NCBI GenBank assembly: GCA_022315425.1
Contig: JAIUPT010000020.1
Span: forward strand, 1,178,001-1,242,000
DNA length: 64,000 bases
Origin: Pseudevernia furfuracea
Taxonomy: Eukaryota > Ascomycota > Lecanoromycetes > Lecanorales > Parmeliaceae
Direction of reading: 5' to 3'
Shown piece after piece: positions 35,301 to 45,169 of the stretch. The notes below the pieces were generated by a model. The model searched no databases and was not told where the DNA came from. It saw nothing but the letters and a program-made list of their open reading frames with translations. Every line of letters starts with the position of its first letter. The first letter of the stretch is position 1. Position numbers and translations under genes: made by a program.

Positions 35301-37131
35301 TACGCTGCGCATGAACAAGTTCGATTTGTTTGCTGGGAACCATACCATGATCCAGACTGGTGACGCGGAGACCTCATCGATTCACCTTGTCGCATCGATA
35401 GACCCAACAAGCGAGATGGCCCAGCGTTGGATACCTATATTGAAGGTGTTGTCTGAATTAAGTGGTGTCCATCTCAAGCTATATCTCAACCCGAAGGAGA
35501 AAATGAAGGAGCTCCCAGTGAAGAGGTTCTACCGCCATGTTCTTGACGCAAGACCGACTTTCACCGAGGACGGAGACTTGCGCGACCTCAAAGCAACCTT
35601 TAGTGGACTGCCTAAAGACGCTTTACTGAACCTGGCGCTTGATGTCCCACCCGCTTGGCTCGTTGCTCCCAAAGAGTCTGTCCACGATCTTGACAACATC
35701 AAACTCAGCGCGCTCAAAGAAGGTGTAGATGTTGACGCAACCTATGAACTAGAGCACATCCTTATTGAAGGTCACTCAAGGGATGTCACCGTCGGACCGC
35801 CTCCACGAGGGGTTCAGCTCTACCTCGGGACAGAAAAGGATCGCTACTTCGCGGACACAATCATCATGGCCAATCTTGGCTACTTTCAATTCAAAGCCAA
35901 TCCAGGATACTGGAAGATCCAGCTGCAGCCGGGCCGAAGTGAACAGATCTTCCATATCGACAGCGCCGGACAGCAAGGCTACAACCCACAGCCCGGCGAC
36001 GAAAGTACCGACATCACCCTGATGAGCTTCCAAGGCAAAACCCTCTACCCCCGCCTCTCCCGCAAACCTGGTCAAGAAGCGGAAGACGTCCTCGAAGAAT
36101 CCGTCAAACCTGGCACCCCGATGGACTACCTTTCCAAAGCCTCCAAATTCGCCTCTTCTCTCCTCACCACTGTTGGCCTTGCACCGTCCGCTCCCAAGCA
36201 CGCAGACATTAATATCTTCTCCGTAGCCAGCGGCCATCTGTACGAGCGCATGCTTAACATAATGATGGTCAGCGTCATGAGGCACACGCAACACACCGTT
36301 AAATTCTGGTTTATCGAACAATTCCTCTCCCCCTCCTTCAAAGCCTCCCTCCCCACTCTCGCCGCCCACTACAACTTCCAGTACTCACTCATCACCTACA
36401 AATGGCCACACTGGCTGCGCGCCCAATCGGAGAAACAGCGCGAGATCTGGGGCTACAAGATCCTCTTCCTCGACGTCCTCTTCCCAACATCCCTCGACAA
36501 AGTCATCTTCGTCGACGCCGACCAGATTGTGAGGACGGACATGTACGACCTCGTCACCCACGACCTGGAAGGCGCCGCCTACGGCTTCACCCCCATGTGC
36601 GACTCGCGCACCTCGATGGAAGGGTTCCGCTTCTGGAAGACGGGCTACTGGGCCAACTTCCTCCGCGGCCGCCCGTACCACATCTCGGCCCTCTACGTCG
36701 TCGACCTGATCCGGTTCCGCGAAATGGCCGCCGGCGACCGGCTGCGGCAGCAGTACCACCAGCTCTCGGCCGACCCGGCCAGCCTGAGCAACCTGGACCA
36801 GGACCTGCCGAACCACATGCAGCACGTGCTCCGGATCCACAGCCTGCCGCAGGAGTGGCTCTGGTGCGAGACGTGGTGCAGCGACGAGAGCCTGGCGGCG
36901 GCGCGCACCATCGACCTGTGCAACAACCCGGAGACGAAGGAGCCCAAGCTGAGCCGGGCGAGGAGGCAGGTGCCGGAGTGGACGGGCATCGACGAGGAGA
37001 TCGCCCGGGTCTTCAGAGACGCCGAGGGGCAGGGGAAGAAGGTCGTGGCCGAGGGCGGGGGGGAGAATGTGCAGGAGGTGCTGCAGGAGGAGGACGAGGA
37101 GAGGAAGAGGAAGGAGAAGGACGAGCTGTAA
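32339..37131 (+). CDS. UDP-glucose:glycoprotein glucosyltransferase (UGGT) of the ER
   Basis: ER folding sensor that reglucosylates misfolded N-glycoproteins so calnexin rebinds them. Exons 32339-32484, 32543-32896, 32948-33809, 33863-34123 and 34174-37131 encode 1526 residues. An N-terminal signal peptide (MRLSLLPSELLGVLLGSSFF ... VFAG) precedes the thioredoxin-like sensor domains, starting VALQASFNAPPYILELLETAAEE. The GT24 catalytic domain begins near residue 1221 (INIFSVASGHLYERMLNIMM) with the metal-binding DAD at about 1320 (KVIFVDADQIVRTDMYDLV) and LDQDLPN further on. The protein ends in K-D-E-L, a canonical ER-retrieval signal, after an acidic/basic tail. Introns are 50-58 nt. The last 700 bases are clearly more GC-rich than the rest. 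Confidence 0.97.
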
Positions 37132-37574
37132 GAGTCACGGGCGTGGATGTGTAGATTCCGATCTTGTTCTCGAACATGTACAGTACGAGTACTCCGTGTC
37201 ACTTCTAGAGCTCTTGAACTCGATGCGACTTTGTGCATGTGTTCTCTACTTCTATCTGTTCTTTATCTTCGGGACCTTCTTCGAGGTCTTTGTGCTATTT
37301 ACCTCGTTCCAGCAACGGAGATGACCCCTGGAAGGACCACCGGGCTCTAAACGCCCACCTGCATCCAGCAGATACTCCACCGCTGGAAATGCGCGCACCA
37401 AACAATTGCACGCTAACCGCTAGTCATCCAAGCCGCCCAAATCCCTGTCTGATTCACGTCATAATCATCCCGGGGAGCGTCATGTCGGCGCTTTCCAATG
37501 TCTTCTAGATATAATGTCGTTAAGAATTGTGGCTTCCCGATCCAAGGACCCAATTCTCAAGAGTGTGTGCCGTT
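37132..37574. other. convergent 3' ends, UGGT / CCCH gene
   Basis: 443 bp between two stop codons reading toward each other; must hold both terminators or poly(A) sites. No other feature. Confidence 0.5.
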
Positions 37575-39596
37575 TCATGCGATTCCGTTCCAATAATCCT
37601 TCCCTTCTACACCACCGCCTCTACCAGAGCCGATGGCGCCCAACCGAGGAGAGGCTTTCCCAGAGTTGTAGCCCCACGTGTTCCCACCGTTCCGTTTCCG
37701 GTGATCGTCCTCTTCTTCTTCTTCCATAGAGAAGACGCCCTCCCCTTGCTCTTCATCAATCCTGCCAGTGCCGCCGGCGCTTGATGACGACAGCACGCGG
37801 TTCGTGGGATTGGAGGATAAGGAAGCGTGGCGGGTCGACCCAGGCTGGAGACTGCTGTTGTGATTGGTAATAGGGTTGGCATTGTCATTCGGCTCGGCAG
37901 CTTGAGAAGAGATCCGTGCACGCGCTAGTTGCTGGGATATCATGGACATGGAGGACTGGCGAGGTGGGCTGGCGAAGGCTGGCGACATGTCACCTGGGAC
38001 TTTCGTGGCACGAAGAGGGGGGCTGGCGAGCGTGTGAAGAGAGGAATTCCGCAGAGGTGAGCCAACGTGTCCAAAAGCTGAAGCGGCGCTATTGCTACTT
38101 TCATCCTGCTTTTGGCGGGCAAAGAAGGTACCGTAGCGGGAGGGGCTGCCCGTGCCTGGAGAGCCCACTTTACTCGATGAATCGGCTGGGGTGCCCTGCC
38201 CACTGGCACTGTCGCGTAGATTTCTGGGTTCCTTTTCTGTTCTCGATAGCCTTCGCATCTTCTCTTGTGGGGTAAGTAGATCGTCAAGGCTGGTGGGCAG
38301 AAAGTCTTCTTCTCCACCAAAGATAAAGCCGTCATCCCAGTCATCGCTCACATGCCCTCGACCTCTGGGTAGACTTGCTGACATCATGCCGGGTCTCGCT
38401 ATCCGTTTGGAATGCATAATGCGCTGGCCAAAGCCTTCATCGCCAGATCCTAAAGGTGATGATCCCAAGTCTGGACCCTTTGCACGGGACTCCCTTGGAA
38501 ACACTGAGCTGTGTAAGTTCCTGACGGCGTCGGTAGGTAGGGCGACTTTCTTCGGTAGTGATCCCGGAGGCGATTCGAGGCCAAATTTGGAAGGGACAGA
38601 CGCCGCAACGGCGCCGTGTCGGGCGATGTAAGAGATGCCCTGACTATCGAAAGAGGCTGGCATAGGCGCATCAAGGGTACTGAGATGGGCAATGGGCGAT
38701 ATCGGTAACCGACTATCGTCCCGAGGAGAGCCATACGTAGAATCCTGGCGTGATGTGTAGCCCGTGTCTATAATTGGCACGTTATCGTGAAGCTTCTGTT
38801 GCAGGGCGTATTCGTTCTCCGCATACGAAGGGATCTGATGACCAAAAGGTAGTGGAGCTCCGTTCGCTTGCTGAGCTAGGAGTGAGTGTGCCAAAGCGGG
38901 ATCTGATTGCTGGTATAATTGAGGGTCCAGCCTGCCGCCGAGATTGAGCTGCCCTCCAACAGGGCCGTTTGGTCGATTAACCCGTCTTCCATTTGGAAGG
39001 ATGTGCGCCAATGCGCATTTTGCTCCGAATTTGCAGTTGCCCTAGCCGATGAGTCAGTACATGGCCTTGAGGACCTTGAATTCGGCCCCTGGTACCTTGG
39101 CAAAGTATTTACAAGGCGTATCGGAGGTTGCGATATCAGTCGAGTGTGAGAAGGGGCAAGCCTTCCCAGCTTGGCACTGTCCTGTTCTGAAGAACTTGCA
39201 AGGGACATGTGAAGTATCTGGGTAGCAAGAGTGAGTATGCCTCGTGGGCGAGAATTTGTTGTACTGGTATGGAGGCTTACTCTTGGTGTTTGGTGGACTT
39301 CGAGGACCATCAAATGCTCCCAGACTCATGGTACCTCTATGTCGCGAGCCTCCGTTGGGAATTTGGTGAGGCAGGCCGTTCGGAACGGGCATCGGGCCAT
39401 GGCCACTGGGGTATGCTGCTGTCCCATTTGCTCTTAAATCTGCAGACTGCCGATGCTGTATACTGCTGCCATTGCTGTTTTGGGTAGAGATTGTTTGTTG
39501 CGGAAGGTTGTTGAAGATTGCTTGGTCGGGTGGGGGACTTGGCATGAAATCGGGCAGGGGTCTCGAGGCCGTTTGATGAGGAAGGAAGGTCGCCAT
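37575..39596 (-). CDS. CCCH-type tandem zinc-finger protein
   Basis: Probable RNA-binding regulator. Exons 39281-39596, 39096-39217 and 37575-39041 encode 634 residues. Two tandem fingers of the form C-x7-C-x5-C-x3-H sit near residues 112-160: CKFFRTGQCQAGKACPFSH and CKYFAKGNCKFGAKCALAH. The second is assembled across an intron (AAG|GTACCA to GGCTAG|GGC), which supports the splice model. The rest is Pro/Ser/Gln-rich and probably disordered, with several SPxR-like and RxxS sites and an acidic run (MEEEEEDDH) before a Gly-rich end. MATFLPHQ at 39596 is preferred over an ATG 30 bases upstream. The layout recalls fungal Lee1-like CCCH proteins; RNA targets unknown. Confidence 0.9.
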
Positions 39597-40400
39597 GACG
39601 GCGCGTATGATTGGACGCGACTCCACAAGCCGTGGGGGAAGCTGCTGCCGGGGCGAACGAGAAGTTTTATAAAAAAAATTGATCTCCTTGAACAGTGGAA
39701 GGAAGGAGATGGAGTTATTCGGGGTGAGTGGGTGAGTACTGTAGTTGAGGAGTGAAGCTTGTTAAAAGTAAAAGTACCTTAGTTTTAGTGAAATCTTTTT
39801 TTCTCTTTCAATTGCGGAGAGGACCGCATCCTCGGCACGAGGCTTATCTTAGCGTATAGTAGCGCCCCAATAGATTGCTGTACCTCAGGTATGGTGCTAT
39901 GTACATTTGCTAAAGTATAGACTGTAGAGATGATCGCGCTTCTTTGCATAAATCAAGTGAGGAATTAATTCCCTATACTTAGAGCACTGTGCTTTTCAAT
40001 CAAGTCAAACAAGTTTGCTCCCAAGTACCTCACTCGATTTTCGGCAGTTCTGAGACAAGATGCAACCATATAATCCAAAGTGAAAGTGTCACAAGCACTG
40101 TCAACGCAGCACATGATCCATTCACCCCCAAAAAAGAGACTGATTATCATGACATCCTGATATCATCATGACTGGAAAGCCGTCATCGTGATCAGCAAGA
40201 TATCGAATCTCGTCCATTTGATGCTCTGGCGCTTCCATGGCCTGGAAGCTAATGAAACCATCCCGTGCTAATCATCTTCCTTCTTGATGACCGAGTAAGC
40301 TCTGGCAAAATAGCAATGCTACATCCATCCATCCACATCCTCCATATCCTCCTCCCATTGAGCCTAGGCCACCTAATCAAGCCTGGTCCCATAATGACCG
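39597..40400. other. intergenic, CCCH gene promoter / HOP2 3' end
   Basis: About 800 bp, AT-rich in the CCCH-proximal half, with no supported gene or repeat. Confidence 0.45.
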
Positions 40401-41471
40401 CTACTCATCGCCTTCCAGGCCCAGCTCCTCCTGCGCGCATCATCATTAGCAAACAACATACCATATCGCACGAAGCAGCGCTCATACCCACACTTCTTCC
40501 CTCGTCTTCCCCGGCTCCATCTCCTCAGTACTGAATGCCCAGAGCTCCATGCAGATCTTCTTCCTCGAGCTCGCCTTCCTCGACCAATCCCTCCACGCCT
40601 TGTCCACCGCCTCCTTCTCTGCCGCCAACACCGGCTTCACATCCCCAGACCTCAACGGACCCAACCGCGCGAGTATCTCCTTCTTCTCCAATTCAAGCAG
40701 GGAGACGCTACTGTGCAGTTCTTCGGTGGAGAGCGTAGCGTTGACGGAGATGAGGTTCGCCCGTATGAGCTTTTCCTTGGCTTTGGCGGTCGCGATGGTT
40801 CCACGGAGGTCTGCGATTTCCTTGTCCGCGGCGGCGAGGTCTTCGAGGCTCATGGCGTCGTCGGCATCCTGGACCGCATGATAGACCCACTGCTTCCCTG
40901 CGGTTTTGTTTTCGTAAAGTTAGTGACTTGCTTTCCGCTGAGGCCGGGCAGTCGATCCGTACCAGCGCCCTTCCCCGCGACCACCTGGGACTCGTGGAGT
41001 TCCCGTAGAACTTTGGCGGCGTAGGCTGAGACGGCGTGAGCCACTCCCATCTCATGGAATGATTTCGCACTGATCCTACTCTTGGTGACTTTGTTGTGCA
41101 AGTTGGCCGAGATGTCCGTTGCCTGCATCACAATAGAGGCGTTAAGAGGCTAGGACTTGATGATAGCGATCGATAGTCAAACGGGAATGGAATATCGCTC
41201 ACGGAGTAGGGCCGGCTGATGTCACCGGGCAAAATTCAGTCCCCAACTTCCATTCATTGAGAAGCAACGGGGTCAACAAACTTCTGCTTCTCTGCGAAAG
41301 ATTAGACATTAGTGGCATACGTCCCAAGTCAAGATGAGACGTACTCAGGTATTCAATGATCATTGCAGTTCCTACTCTGCGGCGTTAGGACCCAAGTCTC
41401 GCGTCGAATGACTGCTTGTCATCACCTTGATCTGCAGTGGCCTTCTCCGTCTTCTCCTTTCGAGGAGCCAT
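40401..41471 (-). CDS. HOP2: HOP2 homologous-pairing protein (eight exons, two microexons)
   Basis: Meiotic partner of Mnd1 that stimulates Dmc1/Rad51 strand invasion between homologues. Exons 41426-41471, 41345-41371, 41282-41291, 41203-41215, 41080-41122, 40963-41025, 40488-40897 and 40401-40430 encode 213 residues. The N-terminal winged helix reads GTAMIIEYLKKQNRPYSATD then ISANLHNKVTK; exons of 10 nt (AGAAGCAGAA) and 13 nt (CCGGCCCTACTCC) together supply KKQNRPYS. A second piece gives YAAKVLRELHESQVVAGKGAGKQWVYHAVQD. A leucine-rich coiled coil follows (DKEIADLRGTIATAKAKEKL, VSLLELEKKEILARL), and the typical acidic end EELGLEGDE comes from the last exon. Intron 5 (54 nt) is open in frame. 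Confidence 0.95.
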
Positions 41472-41772
41472 TGCTCTAACACCGAGGAGAAATCTTACTG
41501 TGCTTATTCTTAACAATGATGATTTCAAGTTCGGTGTGCACAGGATACTTTAGGTGAGAGAAGAATATATAAGCGAACATTGGCCATGCGGCAACTTAAT
41601 ATTCAATTCTCGCTTATGATTGCCAGGCTCGTAGTATTTTCCATCTACCCAGAACACCAGATTCTTTTCATTTCTTCCATACGCAATGGTAACGCTTGAT
41701 CAAATGCTAGATGCAACAGATTCCGGGTATCTCCTTTCTCGCAATGCATCAAGACCTCTATGCATACTGAAT
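41472..41772. other. intergenic, HOP2 promoter / SKT5 3' end
   Basis: 300 bp between tandem minus-strand genes; nothing else seen. Confidence 0.45.
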
Positions 41773-44550
41773 TTACATAATGACCTGCCATGCCGTAAGT
41801 ACGTGCACTAAGACCATCTAATTTGGAGCAACTTACACAATCACCTTCTTGCTTTGTTGCCGGTACACCCATCTCTTGGAACGTTTTCGGACCTTTACCC
41901 GGCGGTCTAGATACAGGACCACTGGGAGGTGGTGTAGCAGCTGGCCGATCCGGATTGGGTGCTTTAGGAGGAAGGTTCGGCAAGTATGCTGCACTATCGA
42001 CTCTCGGGGGCATATCCTGTCGTGATACGCCTTGCCTTCCGGAAGAATTAGGTCTCACCTGCCCACTATCGGGACGATTGAATGTGGGCATGGTCTGTGA
42101 ATGCGGTAGACCTGATAGTCTATCCTGTGGTCGGCCTGCTGAGACGTCGTAGCTTGGGTGTCTGGGCGGAAGCATATTCGCATTATCGGATCTTTGTTGT
42201 CTCCTCTTGCGGTCAGCACCTGATGGGTCCGGAGGAGCCGAGTAACCGATATCTATCGCAGGAGGCTGCGCACTAGGCGGTCTTGAGGAGTTCAAGGCAG
42301 GAGATCCGGGAATGCGCGGACTTGTAAAACCAGAACTGGGCTGCTGGTAGCCCTGAGAAGGGCGTTGCAAGCCAGGACCTCCATATGCTGGGCCAACTCT
42401 TCCACGCCCAGCTCCAATATTTTCACCAGCTGTACCTGGCCGAGCAGATTGGAACGTGGGATAAGCTGAACCTCTATAGTTGTTATCGCCAAATGAAGCT
42501 TCTGATGCGGCCGCTGAAGTTGGCTGGGCGTGCGGATATACGGGGACACTGGGATTGGGATAGCTTGATCCGTTTGCAGGCCTTGGTGGAGGCCGCCCTC
42601 GGCCATTGTCTATGGGGTGTTGGGCGGCAGAAGGAGGCCGTGGCGCTGAATTGTTTGCAGTGGTATACGCATAAGGTGGATTTGCCGCAGGGTTGGGTCT
42701 GGATAGGTTTGGCTCTGGCATGTCAATGGGATTGTCCAATATTGTAGGCATGGCCGTCGGAGGGTTCTTGAAGCGTTCAGGCCTTTTCCCCCTGTGTGAG
42801 CCATACTGCGACTGGATTTTGGCGACTGCAATGTTTTGGTGATCTTTCTTGGACAAGGTTTTTGAGCGGGATATTTCGCCAACTCTTCCTGCAGCGTCTT
42901 TGTTGCCATGCTCCGCGGCCTTCTCATACCATGATCTAGATTCCTTGAGATTTATAGGGACGTAGAGACCGATTTCGTAGAAGTAACCCATTGCGAATTC
43001 TGCAGTTGCCAATCCGCTTTGTGCTGCACGCTGCGCGTACGTGAAAGCCAAGTCTTCATTCTTCTCAAATATGCCTTCGTATCCGCACAAAAACCATTTG
43101 CTGATGCCCATCTCGGCTTCTGGCTCGCCTTGTTTAGCAGCCAAGGCGCTGTAATGTAATGAAAGAGCAGGGTCAAATTCGCAGCCAAGCTGGCAGAGCT
43201 CATATGCCAAGCCCATCTTGCTCTGCGCCTTCGCAAACCCTAGGTACGCGGCTTTCTCTATGTTGAACCTGGCACCAGCAATATTCAATGGTAGAGACTC
43301 GTCGGGTAGGTTCATCTGGGCCAGTTCGTGTGCTTGCAGCATGCCGAAAACCTGCCCCGCTGATCAGTCCCTGCTACAGCTACCAGGACGGATAGACCTT
43401 ACGTATGCTCCTTGGGGTGCATTCTCGTCAGCAGTCTGTGCAGAATAGCTAATAAGCTTAATGCCACGTTCATAATCCAGAGGCTGGCCATGTTGCCCGA
43501 GAAGAGTCATCATCCCGAGACGCTATGCCAGTCAGCTAAGTTTCTTAAACACAAAGTGTGTGAGTATACCAGCGTAGAAGAGAACTCAGCTTACATAGTG
43601 AGAGGCGGAGTCGCCAGCTTGTAGACCCAGAGTGTAGTGCTTGATTGCTTTTTCGGGATCATTGTAGCTTTCGAACTGCATGCCTATCCGATATTCGGCT
43701 CTTGCAAAACCTTTCTGTGCTGCCCGCTGATAGCACCGGAACGCTTCTTTCTTGTCTATCCGAAAACTGAATTTTCCAAATTCCAGCCACATGCCTTTCA
43801 AGAACTCTGCTTTGGGATGGTGCTGATCAGCCAGGAACGACACGATACTGATGGCATCTACCCGCAACTGATGCTCTATATGAGGTGTTTGAGGCCTTGC
43901 TGATTGATTCTCAGATATCCGTACTTCGTTTTGCGCGGCAATTTCAACATAGACTAGCGTGTCTTGAGCCCAGCTTAATTGCATCTCCGGATCATCTGAA
44001 TTCAGGACAGGTATGCGCGCGCTTTCGAGGATTCCTTCTTTCTCTTCGTCTGAAGGGGGGACGTTCGCAGGCCGGTTGGGGAGTAGGGGAAACGGGGAAA
44101 ACGTTGGCTGTTCATTTGGGTCGACATGATATGTTCCCTGGCCTTGAGATTGATGATGAGGTCGAGTATGGTAGACCTGGCTCTGGCTTGGGTCGTCGGT
44201 CAGGGTGAGGTCCGAGAAGGACGATTTTCGGCTTGGGAACGAGGGCGTCATCGTGCCTTTCTTTCCGCCTACGGGAGAGGGTGACTGCAATCCAGACAAG
44301 CGATTGCCCGGTGCATCATCAAGCCCTAGATGTGCGAGATTGTCCTGAATCTTACTGGGAACTTCTGGTGTAATGCTTCATAGCTAGTTAGCGTCTGTCG
44401 TGCTGGCAGTTTACTTGTCACAACCAAAGCGTGCTAGGGCACGCACCGTTGTGGCGAAGGAGATATGACTTCTGGGATATAGAAGTCGTCGACACCTCCG
44501 GGATAGAAGGTGGCACCTAGAGCTGGGCGCTGGCCTTGCTGACCCGCCAT
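41773..44550 (-). CDS. CHS4: SKT5/CHS4 chitin synthase activator with Sel1-like repeats and CAAX end
   Basis: Activator that recruits class IV chitin synthase (Chs3) to the membrane. Exons 44447-44550, 43595-44375, 43403-43522, 41837-43351 and 41773-41784 encode 843 residues. The N-terminus is disordered (MAGQQGQRPALGATFYPGG, later SPQR|ITPEVPSKIQDNLAHLGLDD). Residues about 170-480 hold Sel1-like helical repeats (KAEFLKGMWLEFGKF, EAFRCYQRAAQKGFARAEYRIG, SRSWYEKAAEHGNKDAAGRVG). A long Pro/Ser/Gln-rich region follows, then KGPKTFQEMGVPATK. The protein ends D-C-V-I-M, a farnesylation-type CAAX box. The Cys codon ends exon 4 and VIM-stop is a 12-nt last exon after a 52-nt intron. Confidence 0.95.
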
Positions 44551-45169
44551 GCCCGGCCTGAGAAGGGGGACGAGGAGCTGCAAACTTCCAACCCCCCAAT
44601 CCTTCCCGCTCGGGCTGAGCCGACGTATTAATACCAAGAGGTTCCTTGGCGAGTAGATTTAGTGAGCAAATGTGGCCATTGGGAATTAGAGGCAGTCAAT
44701 AAGCAAGTTGCTCGCCTTCAAAGCGATTTCAGTCATAGAGAACAAAGAAAGCTTTGTCTCTTTGCTGATGGGTCCTTTCTACCAGAAGCGTGGAATATGA
44801 GGCATTATGAGCAATTGTTTCTAGTTCTGCGAAGAGATTATAAATGAATAGGTAATTGTGAAAGTGAGACGAAGGAAAACCAATACAACTACGGAGTAAA
44901 TCAATACGAGTATTATTGGGCCATTGGATTTAGAACACTAAGGTAGGCTAGGCCAAGCCCCAACGATCTGCGTGCGGGGGATAATAAGGTAGCCACCGGG
45001 GGTACTCTAAGGGGGCTCCGGGCTAAGCGTTTGGCGAAAACCGTTGGCGCTATAGACGCCAAACAGTTCCAGCACGTGCATCGCCATCAATGCAATAATA
45101 ATGCAGTAATGCCTGATCTCTCCGTCAACCTAGACAATAAAGGCGACAATAAGGCATGTAAGATAATGT
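44551..45169. other. intergenic, SKT5 promoter / NLR relic
   Basis: Contains an 8-bp inverted repeat (GTTTGGCG at 45029-45036, CGCCAAAC at 45057-45064). No gene supported. Confidence 0.45.

Noticed and set aside
35776..36369. 197-residue acidic Gly-rich minus-strand frame
   Set aside because: Antisense to UGGT; no start context or family match.
36402..37154. 250-residue Arg/Pro/Gly-rich plus-strand frame
   Set aside because: Overlaps the UGGT catalytic end in another frame; its odd composition is a by-product of the high GC there.
45029..45064. 8-bp inverted repeat as a transposon end
   Set aside because: Arms are short, no target duplication or partner end found.
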